Shown piece after piece: positions 1-5,499 of a DNA stretch of 6,217 bases. Under the pieces are notes generated by a model. It saw only the letters and a list, made by a program, of their open reading frames with translations. It ran no database searches and was not told the origin of the DNA. The DNA lies in assembly GCA_004357415.1 (NCBI GenBank), contig SMVY01000096.1, positions 1 through 6,217 on the forward strand, given 5' to 3'. This DNA comes from Gemmatimonadota bacterium (GTDB lineage: Bacteria; Gemmatimonadota; Gemmatimonadetes; Gemmatimonadales; GWC2-71-9). The position numbers and the translations under genes are program-made. How positions within the stretch are numbered: position 1 is the stretch's first letter; each line of letters begins with the position of its first letter.

Positions 1-684
1 CCGTTCCGTGCCGTCATCGCCAACGACCAAGCTGCGATGGCTTCCTTTGACATGCCCGAGCTGATGGCCATCATCGGCGCCACCCACTCGGGAATGACGA
101 CAACCGACTTCCGAGCTACCTCCCGCATTTGGCTCGACTCGGCTCGCCATCCACGCTTCGACCGGCTCTATCGAGAGCTTACCTATCAGCCCATGATGGA
201 GCTGCTCGACTATCTCAGGGCCAACGACTTCCAAGTGTGGATAGTGTCTGGTGGTGGCATCGAGTTCCTCAGGTCTATCGCCGAAGATGCCTATGGGGTG
301 CCACCCGAGCAGGTGGTTGGCAGCAGTACCCAGGCTGAATACCGTGATGACGAGGGTGACCCGAGGATAATGAAGTTGCCGAAACTCGGCAGTATCAACG
401 ACAAGGGCGGCAAGCCGGTCAACATCAATCTGCACATCGGCCGACGCCCCATCCTGGCGTTCGGCAATTCCGACGGCGACTTCCAGATGCTGGAGTACAC
501 CACAACCGGCGACGGCGCCCGTCTTGGTCTCCTCTTGCATCATGATGACGCCGGGCGTGAGTACGCCTACGACCGGGAGTCACACGTTGGGCGGCTGGAT
601 CGCGGCCTGGACGAGGCCGAGGCGCGCGGCTGGGTGCTGGTGTCGATGGCGCGGGACTTCGGGGTGATGTTCGATGAGCAGTGA
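1..684 (+). CDS. HAD-superfamily phosphatase (phosphoserine-phosphatase-like), 3' part, truncated by window edge
   Basis: The reading frame is open from base 1 (begins PFRAVIAND), so the ATG at 37 is internal and the real start lies to the left. The 227 visible codons match the C-terminal two thirds of a HAD hydrolase family of about 300-330 residues related to phosphoserine phosphatase. Seen directly: HAD motif II, VWIVSGGG, with its Ser at 247-249; the conserved basic stretch DKGGKPVNINLHIGRRP around 400-450; and motif IV, GNSDGDFQML, with acidic residues at 472-474 and 478-480 that would bind Mg2+. The family-typical stretches HSGMTT and ARHPRFDRLY are also present. Motif I (DxDGT), which carries the nucleophilic Asp, should lie in the missing part. 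These enzymes hydrolyse phosphate monoesters; the substrate cannot be read from sequence. The stop overlaps the start region of the DUF502 gene, suggesting one transcript. Family call is firm, substrate unknown. Confidence 0.9.
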   Translation, partial: PFRAVIANDQAAMASFDMPELMAIIGATHSGMTTTDFRATSRIWLDSARHPRFDRLYRELTYQPMMELLDYLRANDFQVWIVSGGGIEFLRSIAEDAYGVPPEQVVGSSTQAEYRDDEGDPRIMKLPKLGSINDKGGKPVNINLHIGRRPILAFGNSDGDFQMLEYTTTGDGARLGLLLHHDDAGREYAYDRESHVGRLDRGLDEAEARGWVLVSMARDFGVMFDEQ

Positions 685-1273
685 GCAGCGGGGACCCATG
701 CCCAAGCCGCCTGGGCGTACGGCAAAGGCCTGGGCCCGGATGTGGACCAGAGGGGCATTGACAATCGCGGTGCTCGCGGCCGTTTTGCTCGGGCTGCAGC
801 AACTCGTTTCCTGGCTCCAGGCGCTGTTTCCAGAGCCGCCCAGCACCGTGGCGGCGCTCGGCGGCGTCCTGGTGGTTCCTGTGGTCGTGGGGTGGATCAT
901 GACCCGCTTCGTGCACCCGTCGTTCCGGCGGTACAAAGTGGCAGAAGCGATCGTCCAGTGGGAGAATCGCTTGGTGAAAGAATTCTCCCTCGATGATGCT
1001 AGCGGCTTCCAGGTCGCGATCGTGGCCTGGCCGAGCGCCGAGGTGAGAACGATGGGCGTCATCACGGGCACCATCGATCAGACCGATTCAGACAACCCAT
1101 TGGTAGCCGTGTTCATCCCCAATAGCCCCAAACCCACCGGCGGCCTGCTGCGCGTGGTCCACCAACGCGACATCGAACTCACGGAGTGGAACCTGAGGGA
1201 TCTATTCCAGTTTCAGGTTTCCTTCGGCTCGAATACCCCGGCGCCAGTCGGTAATAGGAGGAAGCGGAGTTGA
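674..1273 (+). CDS. DUF502 family membrane protein
   Basis: A 199-residue protein with two predicted membrane helices (about residues 28-51 and 58-79), separated by a short loop with FPEPPS, and followed by a soluble C-terminal domain of about 120 residues. The segment VAVFIPNSPKPTGGLL (residues 144-159) followed by a QRDIELTEW stretch is the DUF502 signature (usually VFVPTTPNPTSGFLL followed by a hydrophobic, acidic segment). The function of DUF502 proteins is not established, so none is assigned. The ATG at 674 overlaps the phosphatase gene by 11 bases, which suggests translational coupling. An in-frame ATG at 698, behind a weak GGGGA, would give a 191-residue protein that starts just after the upstream stop, and neither start has a strong Shine-Dalgarno. 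The C-terminus is basic (NRRKRS). The signature is slightly divergent (NSPKPTGG instead of TTPNPTSG), so the family call is confident but not certain. Confidence 0.82.
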   Translation: MSSEQRGPMPKPPGRTAKAWARMWTRGALTIAVLAAVLLGLQQLVSWLQALFPEPPSTVAALGGVLVVPVVVGWIMTRFVHPSFRRYKVAEAIVQWENRLVKEFSLDDASGFQVAIVAWPSAEVRTMGVITGTIDQTDSDNPLVAVFIPNSPKPTGGLLRVVHQRDIELTEWNLRDLFQFQVSFGSNTPAPVGNRRKRS

Positions 1274-1356
1274 CACGGGGCCCGCGACCAGCCGCGACTG
1301 GACCCCCACACGCCGTCCGTGAGCATTCGGTCAGTGAACATTCAGAAGGATATGCC

Positions 1357-1506
1357 ATGAGCATCCAAGGCACAGCATTGAGGGCAGGTCCTCGTACCCG
1401 GCGAAGAACCGCTCGAGGGCAGGTATTTGAACAACTCGTGCTCAGGAGTTATGCTAGCCGGCGATCACCGAAGGGCCGAAGCAGTTCCCTGGCTGTTCCC
1501 GGCTGA
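1357..1506 (+). CDS. Doubtful small ORF, 49 residues, unrecognised
   Basis: The ATG at 1357 has a good Shine-Dalgarno-like AGAAGGA six bases upstream (1344-1350) and opens a 49-codon frame ending at 1506, just before the DUF308 ribosome binding site. The product is rich in Arg and Ser (for example RTRRRTARG), has no membrane helix or recognisable domain, and looks like GC-rich non-coding sequence read in frame. The same frame is open back to a TTG at 1270, which overlaps the DUF502 stop, but that extension adds nothing recognisable. The candidate promoter for the next gene lies inside it, which argues against coding. The ribosome binding site is its only support. Confidence 0.15.
   Translation: MSIQGTALRAGPRTRRRTARGQVFEQLVLRSYASRRSPKGRSSSLAVPG
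1427..1455 (+). promoter_or_regulatory. Candidate sigma70-type promoter for the DUF308 gene
   Basis: A -35-like TTGAAC (1427-1432; four of six consensus bases) and a -10-like TATGCT (1450-1455; four of six) are separated by exactly 17 bases. They sit about 75 bases before the DUF308 ATG in a gap that needs a promoter if this gene is expressed apart from the upstream pair. The spacer is bounded by the inverted pair AACTC (1433-1437) and GAGTT (1446-1450), which could be an operator half-site pair or chance. The call rests on sequence resemblance only. Confidence 0.35.
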
Positions 1507-1529
1507 TCCGAATCCTAACGGAGGTTCCG

Positions 1530-2114
1530 ATGACAAACCCTGAAGGCGGTATACCATCGATGGCGAGCGCGTTGGCCGGTGAAATCAGCAAGGGCTCGAT
1601 TTGGTACGTCGTGCTCGGCGTCGTCCTGGCGCTCACGGGTATCGTTCTGATCGCCAACCCCCTCCTGGGGGGGATGGCGCTGACCATGCTGGTGGCCATT
1701 CTCTTCATCGTGAACGGCGGCATGTACTTGGTGAACGCCTTCATGGCCCGGAGCGGCGGCGGCTTCCTGTTCCGTGTGCTCCTGGGAGTCCTCACCATCG
1801 GCGTTGGCGTGTGGATCTACACGAACCCCGATAAGGGCCTAGCGACGCTCACCGTCATCCTGGCCATAGTGATCGGCATCGCCGGCGTACTGAAGATCAT
1901 GTTTGCCAGGGCCCTCACTGGTGTGCCTGGGGTCGGTGGCCTCCTTTTCAGCGGTATCGTATCGCTGGTGCTAGCCGTCCTCATTTTCGCCAAACTGCCC
2001 AGCGCCAGCGAGGTCGTGATCGGCGTGATCATCGGAATCGACATGCTCATGTCCGGTATCACTATGACCATGATCGCCATGAAGGTTCGGTCTGTCAGCA
2101 ATACCCTGACCTAG
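1530..2114 (+). CDS. DUF308 / HdeD-family six-helix membrane protein
   Basis: A 194-residue, very hydrophobic protein with six predicted membrane helices at roughly 24-42, 49-70, 79-97, 104-124, 133-154 and 160-182. They form three helical hairpins, the layout of the DUF308 family, whose best-known member is the E. coli acid-resistance membrane protein HdeD. Family features visible are the short loop INPLLGG-like segment IANPLLGGMA after helix 1, the YTNPDKGLATLT segment between helices 3 and 4, and the repeated pattern of a Gly-rich helix followed by a small-residue loop. The length is close to HdeD. The ATG at 1530 is chosen because GGAGG lies five bases upstream; an in-frame ATG at 1560 has no such site. 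The biochemical role of the family is not known; a link to acid or envelope stress comes only from HdeD and should not be assumed here. The 3' flank holds a porin-like gene remnant. Confidence 0.87.
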   Translation: MTNPEGGIPSMASALAGEISKGSIWYVVLGVVLALTGIVLIANPLLGGMALTMLVAILFIVNGGMYLVNAFMARSGGGFLFRVLLGVLTIGVGVWIYTNPDKGLATLTVILAIVIGIAGVLKIMFARALTGVPGVGGLLFSGIVSLVLAVLIFAKLPSASEVVIGVIIGIDMLMSGITMTMIAMKVRSVSNTLT

Positions 2115-2116
2115 GC

Positions 2117-2380
2117 CCAAGTAGAGTCCTGAATGTTCGCGTTCCGACGCTCGACCCATTCAAGCGGGGGGGGACCGGCATCGCGGACTTCCGGACCCTC
2201 ACCGGTGGGTTCAGCTATTACCTGATCCCGGGGAGCACCCTGGGACGAATGACTGTTGATGTGCAATACATGTTCGACGCCCAGACGACCAGCCTGGTGT
2301 CACCGGTGTTCAACTCCGGGGTGTTCGAGTCGACGGGAGCTCAGTGGACCTTTCGACTGATGTGGGCGGCGAGTTTATGA
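2117..2380 (+). pseudogene. 3' remnant of an outer-membrane beta-barrel (porin-like) gene
   Basis: Between the DUF308 stop and the BrkB gene, one frame is open for about 88 codons and ends at TGA 2378-2380. It has no start codon near its beginning; the first ATG in frame (2250) would leave only 43 residues. The translation reads like the last strands of an outer-membrane barrel: segments such as FRTLTGGFSYYLIPG, GRMTVDVQYMFDAQ and GAQWTFRLMWAASL alternate polar and hydrophobic residues, are rich in Tyr, Phe and Trp, and are joined by Gly/Ser/Thr-rich turns. The GG(F/V)(S/N)YY pattern followed by a strand is typical of phosphate-selective-porin-like and related bacterial porins. The 5' part of the gene is absent from the 1274-1529 gap, so this is a truncated leftover and not a split gene interrupted by DUF308. 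A run of eight G (2166-2173) lies within it. The exact porin family and exact left boundary are uncertain. Confidence 0.7.
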
Positions 2381-2397
2381 CGAACCGACCATTAGGC

Positions 2398-2403
2398 AGG
2401 TGA
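2398..2403 (+). promoter_or_regulatory. Ribosome binding site supporting the GTG start of the BrkB-family gene
   Basis: AGGTGA lies four bases before the GTG at 2408. No in-frame ATG exists in the early part of the gene, and the protein family motifs begin about 25 residues after this GTG, as usual for the family, so the site helps fix the start. Confidence 0.55.
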
Positions 2404-2407
2404 GAAC

Positions 2408-3235
2408 GTGGAACGCCTGGCGTACGAGTGGCGCATCATCCGCCGGACGGTCCAACGCTCCATCAAGGACGGCGTGGTAGACCTGGCATCGTCGATCGCC
2501 TTCTTCGCTGCCTTCGCCATCTTCCCGTTGCTGTTGGCTATCATCGCCGGAGCGAGTCTCCTGCTCGATTCGGCGGAGGTCGCAAGTCAACTCGATCAGT
2601 TCGTTGGAAACGCTATCCCGGCAAGCGCGGACCTGCTTCGAAGTACCGTCGAGGCCGTCGTCCGCTCGCGCGGTCCGATGAGCATCGTCGCGCTGGTCGG
2701 CTTGCTATGGTCAGGCAGCGCCGGGTTCGGGGCCATCTCCAGGGCCATCAACCGCATCGTCGGAGGTGAAACCCGGCCTTTCCCCCAGGCCAAGTTACGC
2801 AACCTGGGTCTTGCCCTCGCGGTCAGTGCGCTCTTGGTCGTGTCGATCGGGATCAGTAGTGCAGCTGTCATCGCAACCTCAAGAGCCTCTTGGCTGTCAG
2901 AGTTGGGCCTCGAGAGTAATTCACTGACCCGGCTCACAGGGTGGGCCACGAGCGTCGCCATCCTGTTTCTGGTGTTCGCGATGATCTACCGGTGGGCCCC
3001 CACGGTGGGGGTGACATGGAGGATGGTGTGGCCTGGTGCGCTCTTGGCGACGGGGATGACCGAGATCGGTAAGTGGGGGTTTCTCGTCTACCTCACTCGG
3101 GTGGCCCAGCTGGAGGCCGTCTTCGGCTCACTTTCATCCATCATGGTGCTGTTGCTGTGGCTATACGTCTCGGCCATGGCTCTGGTGATTGGGGTAGAGT
3201 ACAACGTAGTGAGAGAAACGGTGGGTAGTGAGTAG
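2408..3235 (+). CDS. YihY/virulence factor BrkB family inner-membrane protein
   Basis: A complete 275-residue membrane protein starting at GTG. Several family hallmarks are visible in order: LASSIAFFAAFAIFPLLLA (about residues 26-44, first helix), LLWSGSAGFGAISRAINRI (99-117), YRWAPTVGVTWRMVWPGAL (194-212) and FGSLSSIMVLLLWLYVSA (239-256), with E264 and N266 in the GVEYN motif at the end of the last helix. Six membrane helices are expected, as usual for this UPF0761/BrkB group, and the length is normal. The original RNase BN assignment of E. coli YihY is considered wrong, and the molecular function remains unknown; Bordetella BrkB is associated with serum resistance. A short amphipathic, basic N-terminus faces the cytoplasm by prediction. 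The last residues (TVGSE) are encoded by a GTAGTGA heptamer repeat region, so the C-terminus may have been altered by that repeat. It is convergent with the acylase gene. Confidence 0.9.
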   Translation: MERLAYEWRIIRRTVQRSIKDGVVDLASSIAFFAAFAIFPLLLAIIAGASLLLDSAEVASQLDQFVGNAIPASADLLRSTVEAVVRSRGPMSIVALVGLLWSGSAGFGAISRAINRIVGGETRPFPQAKLRNLGLALAVSALLVVSIGISSAAVIATSRASWLSELGLESNSLTRLTGWATSVAILFLVFAMIYRWAPTVGVTWRMVWPGALLATGMTEIGKWGFLVYLTRVAQLEAVFGSLSSIMVLLLWLYVSAMALVIGVEYNVVRETVGSE

Positions 3236-3238
3236 TGC
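3225..3238 (+). repeat. Tandem 7-bp repeat at the end of the BrkB gene
   Basis: GTAGTGA followed immediately by GTAGTGC (one mismatch) covers the last codons and stop of the BrkB gene. It has the same 7-bp period as the larger arrays around the four-helix-bundle gene but a different sequence. Two copies are few, so chance cannot be excluded. Confidence 0.35.
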
Positions 3239-3284
3239 AGGTTTGTTACCCCCCCCCATAAAGCCTACTACCTGTTCCCTACTC
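3230..3284. terminator. Imperfect inverted repeat spanning both convergent stop codons, possible bidirectional terminator
   Basis: GAGTAG (3230-3235) can pair with CTACTC (3279-3284), and CAGGT (3238-3242) with ACCTG (3270-3274), leaving an internal bulge (TG against TTCC) and a 27-base loop that contains nine consecutive C (3249-3257). The structure joins the ends of the BrkB and acylase genes. It lacks a U-run on either side and the loop is large, so function as an intrinsic terminator is only a possibility. Confidence 0.25.
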
Positions 3285-5409
3285 CTGGTCGATACTCTGT
3301 CACCAAGTCCGCCCCGATCGCCTCCTCGCTGAACCGCACGTCCTTAAACTCCCCGCGAACGAACATCGCTGCCTGATCCATGTCATGAGGTGACTCGGGG
3401 TCGTCGCTCTCGCCATATGCAAGAATCGAACGGGCCCGAGGCCCATTGGGCGTGAACTCAACGGCCAGGACCCAACCATCACCACCGGCGATAGCCTGCT
3501 TGCCGTCATCCGTATCGTCGAACCACAGCACCCGGAAGCAACCGAAGAACCCAGAACAGCCGCCCACCGGCAGATCGAGATCGCCCATGCGCAGGCGGTG
3601 CACTTGGCCCCAGGCGATATCCAGACTGCCGAACAAGGCGAGCGTTTCCTCGACCGCCGTCTCGAATACGCGAACCGCCCGCTCGGGGTCCGCGATGCCT
3701 GACGGCGTGGTCACAGGTGTCGCAGCACTCCAGGGCTCCGCCCAAATGGTTCGCCACCGATCGCTGAACGGTCGTGAGTCCCCTGGGTCCGCGGACACAG
3801 AGCCAAGGAACCACATGCCGAAGAGAACTGCGCCGCGAGAGTCGGGCGCCACGGTGTCATCCCATCGCTCCAGGATGTCAACGGCCAGAGCCATGTTACC
3901 GGTTGGCTCGGTGGCACGCACCGCGGCGACGAGATCGTCCTTGAATCGTTCAGCGGCCAGCATACGGTAGGACATCTTGAGACGAAGAACGTCTTCGAGA
4001 CTTACCTGCTCCTGTTCGGTTACCAAGTCCAAGCTGAGCTGTGAGCGCAGCCGGAGGTTGGGGCGCGAAAAGGGAGGAGGGAAACGCGTCGAGTCTATGA
4101 TTTCGTTCAGGTTGGTGAAGTGGAACGAGTCGTTGGCGTTCTGCAGATAGCCACCGTCGGGATTGAGCAGTTGGGGGAGTGAATCCCAAGCGATGAGTGT
4201 CGACCAGAGATCCCCCGTTCGTTTCACCGCGACCGCGGTGGTGTCCGCCCCTGGGAGATGAGGAAACTTCGGGATGGTCGCGTTCCACACGTAGAAGATG
4301 TTCCCCACCCGGTCGGCATAGGTGAAGTTGGACTCGGTCATGGCCCGCATGCGCATGGCGGCCTTCCACTCCTCCAGACTCGCGGCCTGCATCATCCGCA
4401 GAAACTGCTCCGCTTTGCGATACTCGCCCCACCCAGGCGAGCGCAGCACATAGACCTTGCCCTCGCCGCGATCCACGACCGGCCCTAGTGGGGTCTCCCA
4501 TGTTTCCCGCGTCTCACTCGCCAGTCCGGGACCGTTCTTCCAATGCACGGTGATGGGAACTCTTGTAAGTGGGATTGACCCGCCGTCGAACAGCACGTGA
4601 TCCGGATAGCGTGGGTCCACATCCAAAGCGTAGACCTCTTCGAGGTCTGGATCGTTGTTGGTCGTGGCCCAGCCGAGATTGTCGTTGAACCCGCCGTTGA
4701 AATAGAGAGGATAGCCGATACGAAAATCACCATAGAAGTTGATCACACCCGGCACGGTGATGTGCGCCTCGTAGTATCCGGCACGCCAGTTGAGGTGCGG
4801 GTTGCGGAGGAGGATCGCGTTACCCGATGTCGTACGACTGGGAGCAAAGGCCCAAGCGTTGGAACCGGCGCCTAGGAGTCGCAGCGAGTCTGCCTCGGCG
4901 CGTCGCCTATCCTGGGCTCGCCGAAAGCGTCTCGATTGGGGATACACCGTCTCGTCCACCCACAGGGCTGCCGCGTCGCGGCCGCTGAAGCGCGGTAGTA
5001 GCCAGTCGCCGTAAACGTCGGGGTGTAGCTCCACCCACCGATTGGTGGCGGCGGCAAACCCCTCAAACAGCGCCCGGGTGTCGGCGTGCAGCCGATCGTA
5101 GGTCGACTGCATTTGCCGATAGGTACGCTTGAATTCGAAGTCCGACTCTAGCGAATCGCGGCCGAAGTGTTGGGACAACTCACCGCGGGCGCGGAGGAAG
5201 TTGACCACCACAGCGGTACCGTAGTCCTCCAATTGCACCCACGCTAGGCCGAACCCGAGGGCACTGAGATCCTGAGCCAGTATGTGCGGCACGCCGTATG
5301 ACGTACGGCGGATTTGCACCCGGTCGCGGTAGCTACCCGGGTCTTGGGACGCAACAGGCCCGGCCTGCAGCAGTAGCACGGTGGCGAGGGTGGCGATGGC
5401 GCGCGTCAT
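3268..5409 (-). CDS. Secreted penicillin-acylase-family protein (N-terminal nucleophile hydrolase)
   Basis: A 713-residue precursor. Residues 1-21 form a signal peptide (basic MTR, hydrophobic ATLATVLLLQAG, then PVASQ), so it is exported to the periplasm or beyond. The alpha part follows with the family-typical RTSYGVPHILA (35-45) and GLAWVQLEDY (54-63). A charged linker (about 160-182) precedes the autocleavage site AG/SNAW, with Ser183 as the new N-terminal nucleophile. His205 in NPHL lies 22 residues later, matching SerB1 and HisB23 of E. coli penicillin G acylase; Asn424/Asn426 in QNANDS match the oxyanion Asn region. GDGWVLAVEF, YGESDDPESPHDMDQ and the FVRGEFKDV end are family-like. Cys618 and Cys624 could form a disulfide. 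Such enzymes hydrolyse amide side chains (beta-lactams, cyclic lipopeptides, acyl-homoserine lactones); the substrate here is unknown. The ATG at 5409 is preferred: GGAG lies five bases before it and the signal peptide begins there; a longer frame to 5523 only translates repeat DNA. Confidence 0.93.
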   Translation of the reverse strand: MTRAIATLATVLLLQAGPVASQDPGSYRDRVQIRRTSYGVPHILAQDLSALGFGLAWVQLEDYGTAVVVNFLRARGELSQHFGRDSLESDFEFKRTYRQMQSTYDRLHADTRALFEGFAAATNRWVELHPDVYGDWLLPRFSGRDAAALWVDETVYPQSRRFRRAQDRRRAEADSLRLLGAGSNAWAFAPSRTTSGNAILLRNPHLNWRAGYYEAHITVPGVINFYGDFRIGYPLYFNGGFNDNLGWATTNNDPDLEEVYALDVDPRYPDHVLFDGGSIPLTRVPITVHWKNGPGLASETRETWETPLGPVVDRGEGKVYVLRSPGWGEYRKAEQFLRMMQAASLEEWKAAMRMRAMTESNFTYADRVGNIFYVWNATIPKFPHLPGADTTAVAVKRTGDLWSTLIAWDSLPQLLNPDGGYLQNANDSFHFTNLNEIIDSTRFPPPFSRPNLRLRSQLSLDLVTEQEQVSLEDVLRLKMSYRMLAAERFKDDLVAAVRATEPTGNMALAVDILERWDDTVAPDSRGAVLFGMWFLGSVSADPGDSRPFSDRWRTIWAEPWSAATPVTTPSGIADPERAVRVFETAVEETLALFGSLDIAWGQVHRLRMGDLDLPVGGCSGFFGCFRVLWFDDTDDGKQAIAGGDGWVLAVEFTPNGPRARSILAYGESDDPESPHDMDQAAMFVRGEFKDVRFSEEAIGADLVTEYRPGVGNR

Positions 5410-5414
5410 GGTGG

Positions 5415-5418
5415 CTCC
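5415..5418 (-). promoter_or_regulatory. Shine-Dalgarno deciding the acylase start
   Basis: On the minus strand GGAG stands five bases before the ATG at 5409. The upstream in-frame extension to 5523 has no such site and encodes low-complexity, repeat-derived residues (RIKNQEPK), so the shorter protein with an intact signal peptide is the better model. Confidence 0.65.
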
Positions 5419-5478
5419 GGTCTGGGGGTTTGACCGCGCGAAAGGGTACGGAGTGCGGGTTTCAGGTGTGATTTTTGG

Positions 5479-5499
5479 TTCTTGATTCTTGATTCTTGA
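5479..5499 (-). repeat. Left heptamer array of the four-helix-bundle cassette
   Basis: Three perfect tandem copies of TTCTTGA on the plus strand (TCAAGAA on the minus strand). This is an exact 21-bp reverse complement of 5903-5923, so the two arrays form inverted repeats around the four-helix-bundle gene. The array ends directly at the first possible GTG start of that gene and merges into the 13-bp palindrome TTGAGTGACTCAA (5496-5508). Confidence 0.9.

Larger units (their letters stand above)
1274..1529. other. Intergenic gap between the DUF502 and DUF308 genes
   Basis: These 256 bases hold no recognised gene. They contain a candidate promoter (1427-1455), the ribosome binding site of the DUF308 gene (GGAGG, 1520-1524, five bases before the ATG) and one short ORF listed separately as doubtful. 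I translated the plus-strand frames to look for the missing 5' part of the porin-like remnant found further downstream and saw none. No convincing terminator hairpin follows the DUF502 stop. Confidence 0.6.

Noticed and set aside
37..684. Phosphatase starting at the ATG at 37
   Set aside because: The frame is open to base 1 with family-like residues before the ATG, and the catalytic motif I would be missing; the gene is cut by the window.
425..1074. Long minus-strand frames opposite the phosphatase and DUF502 genes
   Set aside because: Arg/Pro/His-rich translations without family features; they are antisense shadows of GC-rich coding sequence.
1658..1673. CCCCC-TCCT-GGGGG hairpin inside the DUF308 gene
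   Set aside because: It encodes the family-typical NPLLGG loop, so codon choice explains it; no sign of termination or regulation.
1336..2138. 10-bp exact inverted repeat (GAACATTCAG at 1336-1345, CTGAATGTTC at 2129-2138) around the DUF308 gene, as possible ends of an inserted unit
   Set aside because: Matches of 10 bases are expected several times by chance in a window of this size, and it does not extend without gaps.
5430..5458. TTGACC as a -35 box for the four-helix-bundle gene
   Set aside because: No acceptable -10 box is found 16-18 bases downstream.
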